Positions 48,913 through 57,674 of a DNA stretch of 64,000 bases are shown here, in pieces. The position numbers and the translations under genes were made by a program. The stretch's first letter is position 1, and the number at the start of each line of letters is the position of its first letter. Origin of the DNA: Phycisphaerales bacterium (GTDB lineage Bacteria > Planctomycetota > Phycisphaerae > UBA1845 > Fen-1342); contig JALHJL010000013.1 in assembly GCA_022839625.1 (NCBI GenBank), positions 1 through 64,000 on the forward strand, read 5' to 3'. Under the pieces are notes generated by a model that was not told the DNA's origin, searched no databases, and saw only the letters and a list, made by a program, of their open reading frames with translations.

Positions 48913-49440
48913 ATGAAACTCCTCGTAACTTGTGGTGCAATCGGTCTCCTGTTGGTCGGCTGCAAACGCGCGGCGACATCCCAGACGGCGGGGAACTCCC
49001 CCGCAGCCGCAGAAAGCAGCCTGCCCTCCTCGCTCTGGCTGGCGAACGCGCCCGCGGATGCGAAGCCGATGGCCGAAGTCAAGAAATCTGCGGCCGTCGG
49101 CCAGGACGTAATTGTGTCCGGGCGCATCGGCGGGCGCAAGGACCCGTTCGTCACCGGCCGCGCGATGTTCCTGCTCGCCGACCGCAGCCTCCCGTCGTGC
49201 ACCGAGAAGCACGGCGACGGCTGCTCGACGCCGTGGGATTATTGTTGTGAGACCCCCGAGACGATCCTCGCCAATACAGGGGTCGTGCAGATCGTCGGCG
49301 CCGATGGCAAACCGCTGAAGCTCGGGCTCGAGGGCTTGCACGGTCTCCAGCCCCTTCGCGAGGTCGTCATCGTCGGCGAAGTCTCCAACGCCGGCGAGAA
49401 CGTAGTCATCAACGCCACGGGAATCTACCTGAAGGAATAG
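48913..49440 (+). CDS. Lipoprotein with Cys motif and OB-like fold
   Basis: A 175-residue lipoprotein: LLLVGC lipobox with Cys at about 17. The rest starts with a Ser/Ala linker, then VGQDVIVSGRIGGRKDPF and REVVIVGEVSNAGENVVINA, which look like beta strands of an OB fold. Between them is CTEKHGDGCSTPWDYCCE, a compact cluster of four Cys with a His that could hold a metal. It is the last gene of the export operon and probably its outer-membrane or periplasmic partner. I do not know a named family. Confidence 0.75.
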   Translation: MKLLVTCGAIGLLLVGCKRAATSQTAGNSPAAAESSLPSSLWLANAPADAKPMAEVKKSAAVGQDVIVSGRIGGRKDPFVTGRAMFLLADRSLPSCTEKHGDGCSTPWDYCCETPETILANTGVVQIVGADGKPLKLGLEGLHGLQPLREVVIVGEVSNAGENVVINATGIYLKE

Positions 49441-49475
49441 GCTCTTCGTTCTTGGCGCGCTCAGCGCCACAGCGT

Positions 49476-50288
49476 CTATTCTTCTCCCCCGGGCGGCACC
49501 GGCTGTGGGTCGGGGATGTTGATGCGCTCGATCCGCCGCGCCTGGCCCGTCTGCTCGTCGATCTCGATGATCGCGCCGCACAGCCGGGCGTCGTCCGTCG
49601 CCACGTTGTACGGATGCGGCACGCCCGTGACCAGCGACTTCACGACGGCGTCCTTATCCCGTCCGAGCACCGAGTCGTAGGGGCCGGTCATTCCGAGGTC
49701 GGTGATGTAGGCGGTCCCCCGCGGCAGGACGCGCTCGTCCGCGGTCTGCACGTGCGTGTGCGTCCCCACCACCGCGCTCACGCGCCCGTCCAGATACCAG
49801 CCCAACGCGACCTTCTCACTGGTGACCTCGGCGTGCATGTCGACGACGATGGTGCGCACCCCATGGTCGAGCTGACCGAGCACACGGTCAGCGGCGTGAA
49901 ACGGACAGTCCGCCCGCACGTTCATGAAAGTCCGCCCCAGCAGCGAGAGCACCGCGACGGGCAGCCCATTGCGCGCCGTGACCACGGCGACCTCCAGGCC
50001 GGTCGCTTCCGGCGGGAGATTCGCCGGCCGGACGATGCGATCGGACGAGGTCAGCAGCGGCAATACTTCGCGCCGCCGATAGATGTGGTCGCCCATCGTG
50101 CAGACGTCGATGCCGTAGTGCCGCAGCTTGCTGAACATCTGCGGCGTCAGACCGCTGCCGGCGGCGGCATTCTCGGCGTTGGCGATCACGCAGTCGATCC
50201 CCCGTTCGCCGACCAGCCTGGGGACGATTTGCGAGCAGGCATGTTTCCCGGGGCGACCGACGATGTCCCCGATGATCAGGAGCCGCAT
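49476..50288 (-). CDS. ymdB: YmdB-family metallophosphoesterase
   Basis: A 270-residue protein typical of the TIGR00282/YmdB family: MRLLIIGDIVGRPGKHA (metal-binding Asp), VIANAENAAAGSGLT, CTMGDHIYRRRE, VVDMHAEVTSEKVALGWYLD, and GTHTHVQTADERVLPRGTAY. Bacillus YmdB hydrolyses 2',3'- and 3',5'-cyclic nucleotides and affects biofilm and motility choices. In the canonical motif GDHIW/GNHI the residue set is intact here. Length is normal. Confidence 0.94.
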   Translation of the reverse strand: MRLLIIGDIVGRPGKHACSQIVPRLVGERGIDCVIANAENAAAGSGLTPQMFSKLRHYGIDVCTMGDHIYRRREVLPLLTSSDRIVRPANLPPEATGLEVAVVTARNGLPVAVLSLLGRTFMNVRADCPFHAADRVLGQLDHGVRTIVVDMHAEVTSEKVALGWYLDGRVSAVVGTHTHVQTADERVLPRGTAYITDLGMTGPYDSVLGRDKDAVVKSLVTGVPHPYNVATDDARLCGAIIEIDEQTGQARRIERINIPDPQPVPPGGEE

Positions 50289-50424
50289 GCCCAGACTTTC
50301 TAGTGCCCCGTCTCGACCTCGACGGCCGGCGGAACATCATTCGGAGTATAGCCCGGCACCCTCCGATCCGCCAATCCACCGCTGCGAATCCGCCGAATCG
50401 GCTGACAACCGGAACGTCCCCAGC

Positions 50425-51216
50425 CTATTGCGGCGGCCTGCATTTCGCACACGGCGAGTAGCCGCGGGCCCGCGCCTCCTTCAGTGCCAAGGCGGTGCCG
50501 CCGTTGCGGACGTACTGGCAGTCTTTCCGATGGTACTTCTTACCATGCGCGGTGACGTAGACGAGCTCGTCGTCGCCCGCAGCCGCTGAGTCAGCGTCCG
50601 ACTCGGCGCGGGGCGCCGTCGCCGGCCTGGTTGCTGCTGCTCGGGTGTGCCGCGTGCTCCAGATTCCCCGGCCGCTGCGCTGCGCGCGGCGCTCGTAGGC
50701 GCGCAGCAACGTCTCTTGCTCAAACGGCTCCGCACCCGCGACGCGGGCGTAGCCCTGCCGCACAAGCTCCAGGTTGACGAAGAGCCCATCCGGGGCACGG
50801 TAGACGTAAGCCCACACCGCCTGCTCCCCGGCGGGCCGCGGCCAATTGGCGTCGTATTCCAGGTAGACCGACTCCCCCTCCAGCAGCCGCGTCAGAAAGG
50901 CCCGCGCGTCCGCCGCCGCGGACCCGGACTGCGGCACGTGTGTTCCGATCAGACGAACGACGGTCTCGTGGTCTGCCCGTTCATTGCCGGTCGGCAGAAC
51001 GCCGGCATCCTCTGGCTCCCGGCGAACCCTCAGCTCGTTCGCTCCGACCACGCCGAGGACTGCGTACGCCGGCGAGTGCGAACGGTCGTTGTCTGTGATT
51101 TTGGCAGGCGGGTCGTCGGCGCTCTGGCCGTGCCCCGGCGGAAGCGCCAGGACGACCCCGGCCAACAGAAGAACCCCTGCCGACTTCGGCCGACAAAGTT
51201 GCCGTGGTCGCAACAT
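50425..51216 (-). CDS. Secreted SNase-like protein with C-terminal zinc-binding-like domain
   Basis: A 263-residue protein with a signal peptide (AGVLLLAGVVLALPPGHGQ). The middle (about 75-190) resembles a thermonuclease fold: VVRLIGTHVPQ, DARAFLTRLLEGESVYLEYD, VWAYVYRAPDGLFVNLELVR, QGYARVA. Catalytic Arg/Glu residues of true SNases are only partly evident (RLIGTHVP in place of RLIGID-P), so activity is uncertain. The C-terminal 40 residues (KKYHRKDCQYVRNG, CAKCRPP) form a small His/Cys domain often seen after SNase domains. Confidence 0.82.
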   Translation of the reverse strand: MLRPRQLCRPKSAGVLLLAGVVLALPPGHGQSADDPPAKITDNDRSHSPAYAVLGVVGANELRVRREPEDAGVLPTGNERADHETVVRLIGTHVPQSGSAAADARAFLTRLLEGESVYLEYDANWPRPAGEQAVWAYVYRAPDGLFVNLELVRQGYARVAGAEPFEQETLLRAYERRAQRSGRGIWSTRHTRAAATRPATAPRAESDADSAAAGDDELVYVTAHGKKYHRKDCQYVRNGGTALALKEARARGYSPCAKCRPPQ

Positions 51217-51340
51217 GAGCGGCTCCGGACGCGCGTCACCCCGTTCCCGCGGAGTGTGGAGCGAGATTATCGGAATGAGTCCCTTATAGGACGTCGAGGG
51301 CCCGTCGGCAAGACCGTGCGCGGCGGGGCCGTCCGAACGG

Positions 51341-51778
51341 TCAGTGATGGCCGCCCGTGTCGACCGCGGCTGGGGCGACCACGTAGATGTAGCGCAACAC
51401 TTCCGTCCCCGTGTTGACGACGTTGTGCCGTGTGTGCGGCGGGTTGTAGCCGTAGGTTCCCGCCGTCAGCGGTCGGCGCCCGCCGCCTTCCGACAGCAAT
51501 TCCCCGCTGCCGGCCAGGCAAATGATCAACTCCTCGTAGTTCTCGGTGCTGTGCCAGCCGCACTCCTGGCCCGGGGGCAAGGCCTGATGACCTGACCGCA
51601 TCCCGACCGCGTCGTCCTTGCTCAGCAGGCGCGTGTACCCTTGCGCGTCGGGCAACGGACGCACGAACGGCTCGCGGTGCGTGCTCGCTTTCGGCGCGGC
51701 TCCTTCGCTCGCACAACCGACCGCCGCCACGATGGGCAACAGACTCACAACCCATCCCAAGCGGATCCTGGCGGACAT
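51341..51778 (-). CDS. Cupin-domain lipoprotein
   Basis: A 145-residue protein with a lipobox (IVAAVGC) and a single cupin: motif 1 GQECGWHSTENYEELIICLAG (text from GWHS to LAGSG), motif 2 YGYNPPHTRHNVVNTGT. The His residues and Glu expected to bind a metal are present. Function of this cupin is unknown. GAAGGAG lies about 8 nt before ATG 51778, which decides the start over an in-frame ATG at 51844. It lies downstream of pyrB on the same strand with about 70 bp between. Confidence 0.82.
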   Translation of the reverse strand: MSARIRLGWVVSLLPIVAAVGCASEGAAPKASTHREPFVRPLPDAQGYTRLLSKDDAVGMRSGHQALPPGQECGWHSTENYEELIICLAGSGELLSEGGGRRPLTAGTYGYNPPHTRHNVVNTGTEVLRYIYVVAPAAVDTGGHH

Positions 51779-51848
51779 AGGTGCATCTCCTTCTTTCCTT
51801 AACAACCGGACTGTGTACCTGCCCGGACAGAGACAGCCCTTCATGGGA

Positions 51849-52820
51849 TTACGGCTCCTCGTCGCGCGCGGTGCCAGCCGCGGCCTGCTGGCACAGGAAC
51901 AGCACCGCCATGCGCACGGCCAGCCCGTTGGTCACCTGCCGGAGGATGCTCGAGTTGGGGCCGTCGGCTACGTCGGCGGCCAGCTCGATGCCGCGGTTCA
52001 CGGGACCGGGGTGCATGATGAGCACGTCCGGCTTGCACCGCCGCAGCCGCTCGCGGTTCATCCCGAAGAACTGCACGTACTCGCGCACGGAGGGGAACCC
52101 GCTCTCGGTCATCCGCTCCTTCTGGATGCGGAGCATGTTGATGACATCCATCTCCGCCAGCACGCCGTCGAAGTCCGAGGTCACCCGTGCCCCGATGGTC
52201 TCGAAGGTCTTGGGCACGAGCGTCGGCGGGCCGACCAGCGTGACCTTCGCCCCGAGCTTCTGGAGCCCGCGCAGATCGGAGCGCGCGACGCGCGAATGGG
52301 CGATGTCGCCGACGATCGCCACGTTGAGCCCTTCGACCCGCCCTTTGCGCTCGCGGATCGTGAACAGGTCGAGCAGCCCCTGCGTCGGGTGCGCGTGCTG
52401 GCCGTCGCCGGCGTTGACCACGCAGCACTTGACCGCGCCCGCGAGGTGATGGGCGGCCCCGGCGGCGGGATGCCGCAGGACCATGATGTCGACGCCCATC
52501 GCCTCGATGTTGCGGGCGGTGTCCACCAGCGTCTCCCCCTTCTGCGTCGAGGACATCTTCTCCGCGAAGTCGATCACGTCCGCGGACAGCCGTTGGGCCG
52601 CCAGCTCGAAGCTCATCCGCGTCCGCGTGCTCTCCTCGAAGAACATGTTGACGACGACCCGCCCGCGCAGCGCCGGCACCTTCTTCACGCTCCGCGTGGA
52701 CACTTCCTTGAAGCTCTCGGCGGTATCGAGGACGTGCACGATCTCCTCGCGGGTCAGTTCCGCCAGCCCGAGGAGGTGCTTGCGCGTCCAGAGCACCGGC
52801 TCAGTCGTCGCTGTGGTCAT
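51849..52820 (-). CDS. pyrB: Aspartate carbamoyltransferase
   Basis: A 323-residue catalytic chain. Carbamoyl-phosphate site STRTRMSFE (about residues 64-72), HPTQGLLDLF, MHPGPVNRGIEL near the C-terminus. It makes carbamoyl aspartate, the first dedicated step of pyrimidine synthesis. No pyrI regulatory subunit is present. The gene overlaps the end of pyrR by 20 bp, so the two are translated from one mRNA; this pyrR-pyrB pair is common. Confidence 0.97.
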   Translation of the reverse strand: MTTATTEPVLWTRKHLLGLAELTREEIVHVLDTAESFKEVSTRSVKKVPALRGRVVVNMFFEESTRTRMSFELAAQRLSADVIDFAEKMSSTQKGETLVDTARNIEAMGVDIMVLRHPAAGAAHHLAGAVKCCVVNAGDGQHAHPTQGLLDLFTIRERKGRVEGLNVAIVGDIAHSRVARSDLRGLQKLGAKVTLVGPPTLVPKTFETIGARVTSDFDGVLAEMDVINMLRIQKERMTESGFPSVREYVQFFGMNRERLRRCKPDVLIMHPGPVNRGIELAADVADGPNSSILRQVTNGLAVRMAVLFLCQQAAAGTARDEEP

Positions 52821-53337
52821 ACAGTTGGACCTCGTCCACGCCGTCCACTTCGGTCAGCTTGACCTTCACGTCGTGGTGGGCTTCCGTGTCGGTCCGCAAA
52901 CCGACGAAATCAGGCTGGATCGGCAGCTCCCGCCGGCCCCGGTCCACCAGCACCGCCAGACGGATCGCCCGCGGACGGCCCAGGTCGGTCAGGGCGTCCA
53001 GGGCCGAGCGTACCGACCGGCCGGTGTGCAGCACGTCGTCCACCAGCACCAGCCAGGTGTCCGTGATGTCGAAGTCGATCTCCGTCCCGCGCACCACCGC
53101 CTTCGGCCCGATCGTCGTCAGGTCGTCCCGGTAGAGCGTGATGTCGAGCACGCCGTAACCGGCCGGCGTCACGCCCGTCCGCTCCAGCAGCGGCAGCAGG
53201 CGCCGGGCCAGCGTTTCGCCCCGGCGGCGGATGCCCACCACCGTCACCGGCACGTCGCGCGGGGCCTCGCTCGCAATCGCGCGGGCCATCCGTTCCAGGC
53301 GGTTGTGCAGTTCCTTTTGGTCGAGCAAGAGTGTCAT
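52801..53337 (-). CDS. pyrR: PyrR bifunctional regulator / uracil phosphoribosyltransferase
   Basis: A 178-residue PRTase-fold protein. PRPP loop VLVDDVLHTGRSVRSAL; RRRGETLARRL and ITLYRDDL are typical of PyrR. PyrR binds pyr mRNA to attenuate transcription in the presence of UMP and has weak uracil phosphoribosyltransferase activity. I choose ATG 53337; the in-frame text upstream does not look like protein. I could not identify a PyrR-binding loop in the 115 bp upstream. Confidence 0.95.
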   Translation of the reverse strand: MTLLLDQKELHNRLERMARAIASEAPRDVPVTVVGIRRRGETLARRLLPLLERTGVTPAGYGVLDITLYRDDLTTIGPKAVVRGTEIDFDITDTWLVLVDDVLHTGRSVRSALDALTDLGRPRAIRLAVLVDRGRRELPIQPDFVGLRTDTEAHHDVKVKLTEVDGVDEVQLYDHSDD

Positions 53338-53452
53338 GGCCGATAGCGTAACGGCGCCGGGCGGCAGGCAAAAGGGGGCGGGTTGCCGCGATTCTGCGCG
53401 GCCCGTCACGAACGGCAGGTTGCGCTGCGCTCCACCCGCCCTACACGCTGCC

Positions 53453-56032
53453 CTACACGTTCTTGGCGCGCGGTTTTGCCGCGCGGGCCGCCGGCTTCCG
53501 GGCGGGCCGCTTCGGCTTCGCAGCGCCCGCGCGGGTGACGTCGCCGTTGCGCGGCAGCTTGACCGGCGTCGGCGACACGTGCCAGATCCGCTCCGCATAC
53601 TCGCCGACCGCCCGATCGCTGGAGAAGTGGCCCATCCGCGCGATGTTGAGGATGGTCGCGCGGGTCCACGCCGCCGGGTCGCGCCAGAGCGCGTCCGCGC
53701 GCTCGTGCGCTTCGAGATACGACAGGATGTCCGCCAACAGCAGATAGTAGTCGCGCTCGTGCGTCAGCCACTCCAGCACCGGGCGGAACAGCGTCGGCGT
53801 TTGCGGGCTGAAGGCGCCCTCCGCAATCGCGTCGAGCGCCTGCCGCACCGCCGCATGGCCCACGTAGGTCTCCCACGGACGGTGATTCGGGCGCTGCTCC
53901 GCGACCTGCTCGGCGGTGAGACCGAACAGGAAGAAGTTCTCGGGCCCCACCGCGTCGCGAATCTCGATGTTCGCACCGTCGAGCGTGCCGATCGTCAGGG
54001 CGCCGTTCAGCGCGAACTTCATGTTGCCGGTCCCCGAGGCCTCCGTGCCCGCCGTCGAAATCTGCTCCGACAGGTCGGCCGCGGGGATGATCTGCTCGGC
54101 CAGCGAAACGCCGTAGTTCGGGACAAACAGCACGGCCAGCTTGCCGTGCAGGCGCCGGTCGCGGTTGACGGTCGCGGCGACGTCGTTGATCAGCTTGATA
54201 ATGAGCTTGGCGCGGAAGTAGGCGGGGGCCGCCTTGGCCCCGAAAATGACCACGCGGGGGACCACGTCCGCCTCCGGGTGGGCCAAAATGTGCTGGTAAC
54301 GGATCACCACGTGCAGCAGATTGAGGAGCTGCCGCTTGTATTCGTGCAGCCGCTTCACCTGCACGTCGAAAAGCGCGTCCGGCGAAACGGACGCACCCGT
54401 GCGTCTCTGAAGCGCGGCGAGCAGACGCTGCTTATTGTCGCGCTTGATCGCACGCAGCTCGGCGTGCAGCTTGGGGTCGTCGGCGTGCTTCTCCAATTGC
54501 CGCAACCGGTCGAGATCGGTGATCCACGCCGAGCCGATCCGCCGGGTGATCGCCGCCGCCAGCTTCGGGTTGGACGCCAGCAGCCAGCGCCGCGGCGTCA
54601 CGCCGTTGGTCACGTTGGTGAACTTTTTCGGCCACAGTTCGGCGAAGTCGGGAACGACCCGCGAGCGCAGGAGGTTGCTATGGAGAGCGGCAACGCCGTT
54701 GACCTTGTGGCTGCCGATGATGGCCAGGTGGGCCATCTGTACGGTCTGGACGGGGCCTTCCTGGATGAGGGACAAGCTCCGGCGGCGTGCTTCGTCGTCC
54801 GGCCAGCGCTGCTGCACCTCGCCGTCCAGGAAACGCTGATTGAGTTCGAAGATGATTTGCAGGTGCCGCGGCAGAACCCGCCGCATCAGCGGCACGGGCC
54901 ACTTCTCGAGCGCCTCGGAAAGCAGCGTGTGGTTCGTGTAGGCGAAGGTGTTGCGGGTCAGCTCCCAGGCCCGGTCCCAGGGCAGCCCCCGCTCATCGAC
55001 GAGGATGGACATCAGCTCGGCGACGGCCAGCGCGGGGTGCGTGTCATTGAGCTGGATCGCGACCTTGTCCGGAAACGCATCGAAGGAGTCGTGGCTCTTC
55101 TCGTAGCGCCGGATCACGTCGCTGAGCGTGCAGGCGACGAAGAAGTACTGCTGGGCCAGCCGCAGCTCGCGGCCGGCGTCCGTCTCGTCGCTCGGATACA
55201 GCACCTTGGTGATGGTCTCGCTGAGCGCCTGCTCGCGCACCGCCTCCACGTAGCCGCCGCGGTTGAACGCCGCCAGATCGAAGTCGGACGAGGCGCGCGC
55301 CGACCAGAGCCGCAGTAGGTTGACCGTGTTGGAGCCGTAGGCCACGATCGGAATGTCGTAGGGCAGGCCGATCACCATGCGGTAGCCGCGCCACATCGGA
55401 CGGTACCGCCCCTTCGCGTCCGTCTGCTCCTCCACGTGACCGTAAAGCCGCACCGGACACGCGAACTCCGGGCGCGGGATTTCCCACGGCGAGCCGAAAC
55501 GCAGCCAGTAATCCGGCCGCTCCACCTGCCAGCCCTGGACGATCTCCTGCTGGAAGATGCCGTATTCGTAGCGCAGCCCATACCCGTACACCGGCAGCCC
55601 CAGCGTCGTCGCCGAATCCAGATAACACGCGGCCAGCCGCCCGAGCCCGCCGTTGCCGAGCCCGGCATCCGGCTCCAGCTCGCAGATTTGCTCCAGGTCC
55701 AGCCCGAGCTGTGCCAGCCGCGCCTGGCATTCCTCGTGCAGCCCGAGACAGACCAGGTTGTTCCGCAGCAGCCGGCCGAGCAGGTACTCGAGCGACAGGT
55801 AGTAGACCCGCTTGACGTCGCGTTCGTGGTAGGTGCGCTGGGTCGCGATCATGCGTTCGACAATCTGATCGCGGACCGCCAGCGCCAGGCTCACGAACTG
55901 GTCGTAGGGTTGGGCTGTCTCCCACGCTTCGCCCTGGGTGAAATGGAGATGGTGCAGGAAGCGGTCCATGAGGAGGCCGGCCGCCGGGGTCGCTGCGCGG
56001 GCCGGTGCAGCGCGTGACGCTCGTTTGTTCAT
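53453..56032 (-). CDS. glgP: Glycogen (alpha-glucan) phosphorylase
   Basis: A GT35 phosphorylase of 859 residues, typical length. It releases glucose 1-phosphate from alpha-1,4-glucans with PLP. PLP site: EASGTGNMKFALNGALTIGT with the Schiff-base Lys in GNMKF. Other signatures: LGNGGLGRLAACYLDSATTL, QLNDTHPALAVAEL, VTNGVTPRRWL. A Lys/Arg/Ala-rich tail (RPARKPAARAAKPRAKNV) follows the domain. ATG 56032 is preceded by GAGGAGG 9 nt upstream; this decides the start over ATG 56050. No other glycogen genes are nearby. Confidence 0.96.
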   Translation of the reverse strand: MNKRASRAAPARAATPAAGLLMDRFLHHLHFTQGEAWETAQPYDQFVSLALAVRDQIVERMIATQRTYHERDVKRVYYLSLEYLLGRLLRNNLVCLGLHEECQARLAQLGLDLEQICELEPDAGLGNGGLGRLAACYLDSATTLGLPVYGYGLRYEYGIFQQEIVQGWQVERPDYWLRFGSPWEIPRPEFACPVRLYGHVEEQTDAKGRYRPMWRGYRMVIGLPYDIPIVAYGSNTVNLLRLWSARASSDFDLAAFNRGGYVEAVREQALSETITKVLYPSDETDAGRELRLAQQYFFVACTLSDVIRRYEKSHDSFDAFPDKVAIQLNDTHPALAVAELMSILVDERGLPWDRAWELTRNTFAYTNHTLLSEALEKWPVPLMRRVLPRHLQIIFELNQRFLDGEVQQRWPDDEARRRSLSLIQEGPVQTVQMAHLAIIGSHKVNGVAALHSNLLRSRVVPDFAELWPKKFTNVTNGVTPRRWLLASNPKLAAAITRRIGSAWITDLDRLRQLEKHADDPKLHAELRAIKRDNKQRLLAALQRRTGASVSPDALFDVQVKRLHEYKRQLLNLLHVVIRYQHILAHPEADVVPRVVIFGAKAAPAYFRAKLIIKLINDVAATVNRDRRLHGKLAVLFVPNYGVSLAEQIIPAADLSEQISTAGTEASGTGNMKFALNGALTIGTLDGANIEIRDAVGPENFFLFGLTAEQVAEQRPNHRPWETYVGHAAVRQALDAIAEGAFSPQTPTLFRPVLEWLTHERDYYLLLADILSYLEAHERADALWRDPAAWTRATILNIARMGHFSSDRAVGEYAERIWHVSPTPVKLPRNGDVTRAGAAKPKRPARKPAARAAKPRAKNV

Positions 56033-56050
56033 CGCTCGTGACCTCCTCAA

Positions 56051-56433
56051 TTCCGCCGCAAACCCGAACTACGCGGGCGCGCCGCCGCGCTCTTACTACC
56101 GGGAGCGGAAAAGGTGTGACATGCCAGAGCCGCCGTGCAGCAGCACTTCCGCGTCAGAATTCCATTGGGATGCCACACATTAATCGCTCCCAGCAGTAAG
56201 TCTCTTCGTGCGCAGTCTGCATGGAAACAGCCCGGCGTGCAAGGCGGCGCTGCCCAAGACGTGCCGACCGCGGAGCCAAGACGGGGCGCCTGGTGTGGCG
56301 GGTGCTCGGCGAGGATTTCGTTCGGCTCGAAGAACGTCGGACACGGAGGTCCGACGCTACAGGCGACTCGCTGCGGCGAGCTCAGGTCCGACGCTACAGG
56401 CGTGTGGACTACCGAGACTTCTGTGGCGGACGG
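56051..56433. repeat. Intergenic region with GGTCCGACGCTACAGG repeats
   Basis: No gene is seen. GGTCCGACGCTACAGG occurs at 56348-56363 and 56385-56400. The 36 bp at 56363-56398 are identical to 38591-38626. Positions 56051-56330 hold the upstream region of glgP without a clear promoter. Confidence 0.65.
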
Positions 56434-57066
56434 TTAAGCGTCCTTGCTCGGACTTGGGTCCGGTGGCGGGCTCTCGGCCGGCGGCTTCTTCGGAAAAGGC
56501 TGGTCCGTCAGCGCCAGCCGCATCTCGTCCGCGCGCGGGCGCCCCAGCTCGACCCACTCCGCCCGCCGCGCCTCCACCCAGGCGGGCACCGCCCCCTTCT
56601 GCATCCAGATCGGCTGGGGCGTACGCAGACCCTGTGCGGCGAGCTCGGTGAACTCGACGATGCTGCTTCGGCGGTCGTAGCCGGACAGGTCGTGCACGTT
56701 GCCCATGTGCAGGCATTGCGTCGGGCAAGGCTCGCAGCACAGGCCGCAGAACATGCACTTGGAGTAATCGATGGCCCAGCGCACCATCGCCCCGCCCCGC
56801 GAAATCCCGGTCGCCCGGTCGATCTTGCGCGGCCCCGCGTTCTCGATGTAGATGCAATCGACCGGGCACGCCCGCGCACACGCGCCGCAGGCACTGCACT
56901 TCTCGATCTCGTACCAGTGGAACCCACGGAAGCGCGGCTGGAGCACCGGCGGCCGGTCCGGGTACTGCACCGTGACCGTGCGGGCGAAGCAGTACTTGAG
57001 CGTGATCTGCATGCCGATGCGGATCGTGTTCAACGCCTGATATATGCTGTGCAGATGCCGTCTCAT
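56434..57066 (-). CDS. nuoI: NADH-quinone oxidoreductase subunit I-like ferredoxin
   Basis: A 210-residue protein with two [4Fe-4S] motifs: CSACGACARACPVDCIYIE (about 58-76) and CMFCGLCCEPCPTQCLHMG (about 105-123). The N-terminal amphipathic stretch MRRHLHSIYQALNTIRIGMQ and the FRGFHWYEIEKC junction are as in NuoI of complex I. It transfers electrons between cluster N5/N4 region and N2. The C-terminal 45 residues are Pro-rich. No other nuo genes are adjacent, so this is an orphan or an extra copy; another ferredoxin role is possible. Confidence 0.85.
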   Translation of the reverse strand: MRRHLHSIYQALNTIRIGMQITLKYCFARTVTVQYPDRPPVLQPRFRGFHWYEIEKCSACGACARACPVDCIYIENAGPRKIDRATGISRGGAMVRWAIDYSKCMFCGLCCEPCPTQCLHMGNVHDLSGYDRRSSIVEFTELAAQGLRTPQPIWMQKGAVPAWVEARRAEWVELGRPRADEMRLALTDQPFPKKPPAESPPPDPSPSKDA

Positions 57067-57341
57067 CGTTCGCCATACCTCACGCCGGAACAGGTCGCCG
57101 CTGCTTCACGTGATGGTAGCGGCGCGCGAGACCCGGGGCCAGCCGGCGGCCCGGGCGGCGCAGGCAGCAGCCGGCGATGAACCGGGTAATTCGGGCCGGA
57201 TACGGCCGGAGTTGAGGCGACGGGCGCACGGATCGGAGGGCCCGTCCGCGGCCCCCGAGGACGCGCGGCTACCGCTCAGCTCGGCAATCCAGTACAGTGG
57301 CACAACGTTCAGCCCGCAGTGCGCGCTGCCAGGAGGCAAAC

Positions 57342-57650
57342 GTGGAAGTCGGCGGCAAACAGATCGATTTCGACAAAGACGGCTTCATGACCGACCCGGG
57401 CTTGTGGGATGAGCAGGTCGCGTCGACCATCGCCGGTGAGGAGGGCATCGCGGAGATGTCCGACAAGCACTGGGGGATCGTGAACTTCATTCGCACCTAC
57501 TGGCAACAGCACGACCTCGCGCCGCCGGTACGCCTCATCTGCAAGGAGGTCGGCGTCAGCGTCCGCGAGATCTACAAGCTCTTCACCTCCGGCCCCGCGC
57601 GCGGGGCCTGCCGCGTGGCCGGTCTGCCCAAGCCCGACGGCTGCGTGTAA
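57342..57650 (+). CDS. dsrC: DsrC-family sulfur-carrier protein with both redox cysteines
   Basis: A 102-residue DsrC/TusE/DsvC protein. VEVGGKQIDFDKDGFMTDPG at the start, KHWGIVNFIRTYWQQHDLAP in the middle, and a C-terminal arm GACRVAGLPKPDGCV. Both Cys of true DsrC are present, the penultimate one and another 11 residues earlier; TusE, which only serves tRNA thiolation, keeps just the last. This arm forms trisulfide or disulfide with substrate and is reduced by DsrMK. GTG 57342 is preceded by AGGAGG, which settles the start. The next two genes encode DsrM- and DsrK-like proteins. Confidence 0.93.
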   Translation: MEVGGKQIDFDKDGFMTDPGLWDEQVASTIAGEEGIAEMSDKHWGIVNFIRTYWQQHDLAPPVRLICKEVGVSVREIYKLFTSGPARGACRVAGLPKPDGCV

Positions 57651-57674
57651 CGCCTGACACGGACGCCCGCCCAC

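Noticed and set aside
50425..51216. Secreted SNase as a toxin
   Set aside because: There is no immunity gene or toxin-delivery domain, and the catalytic residues are not clearly complete.
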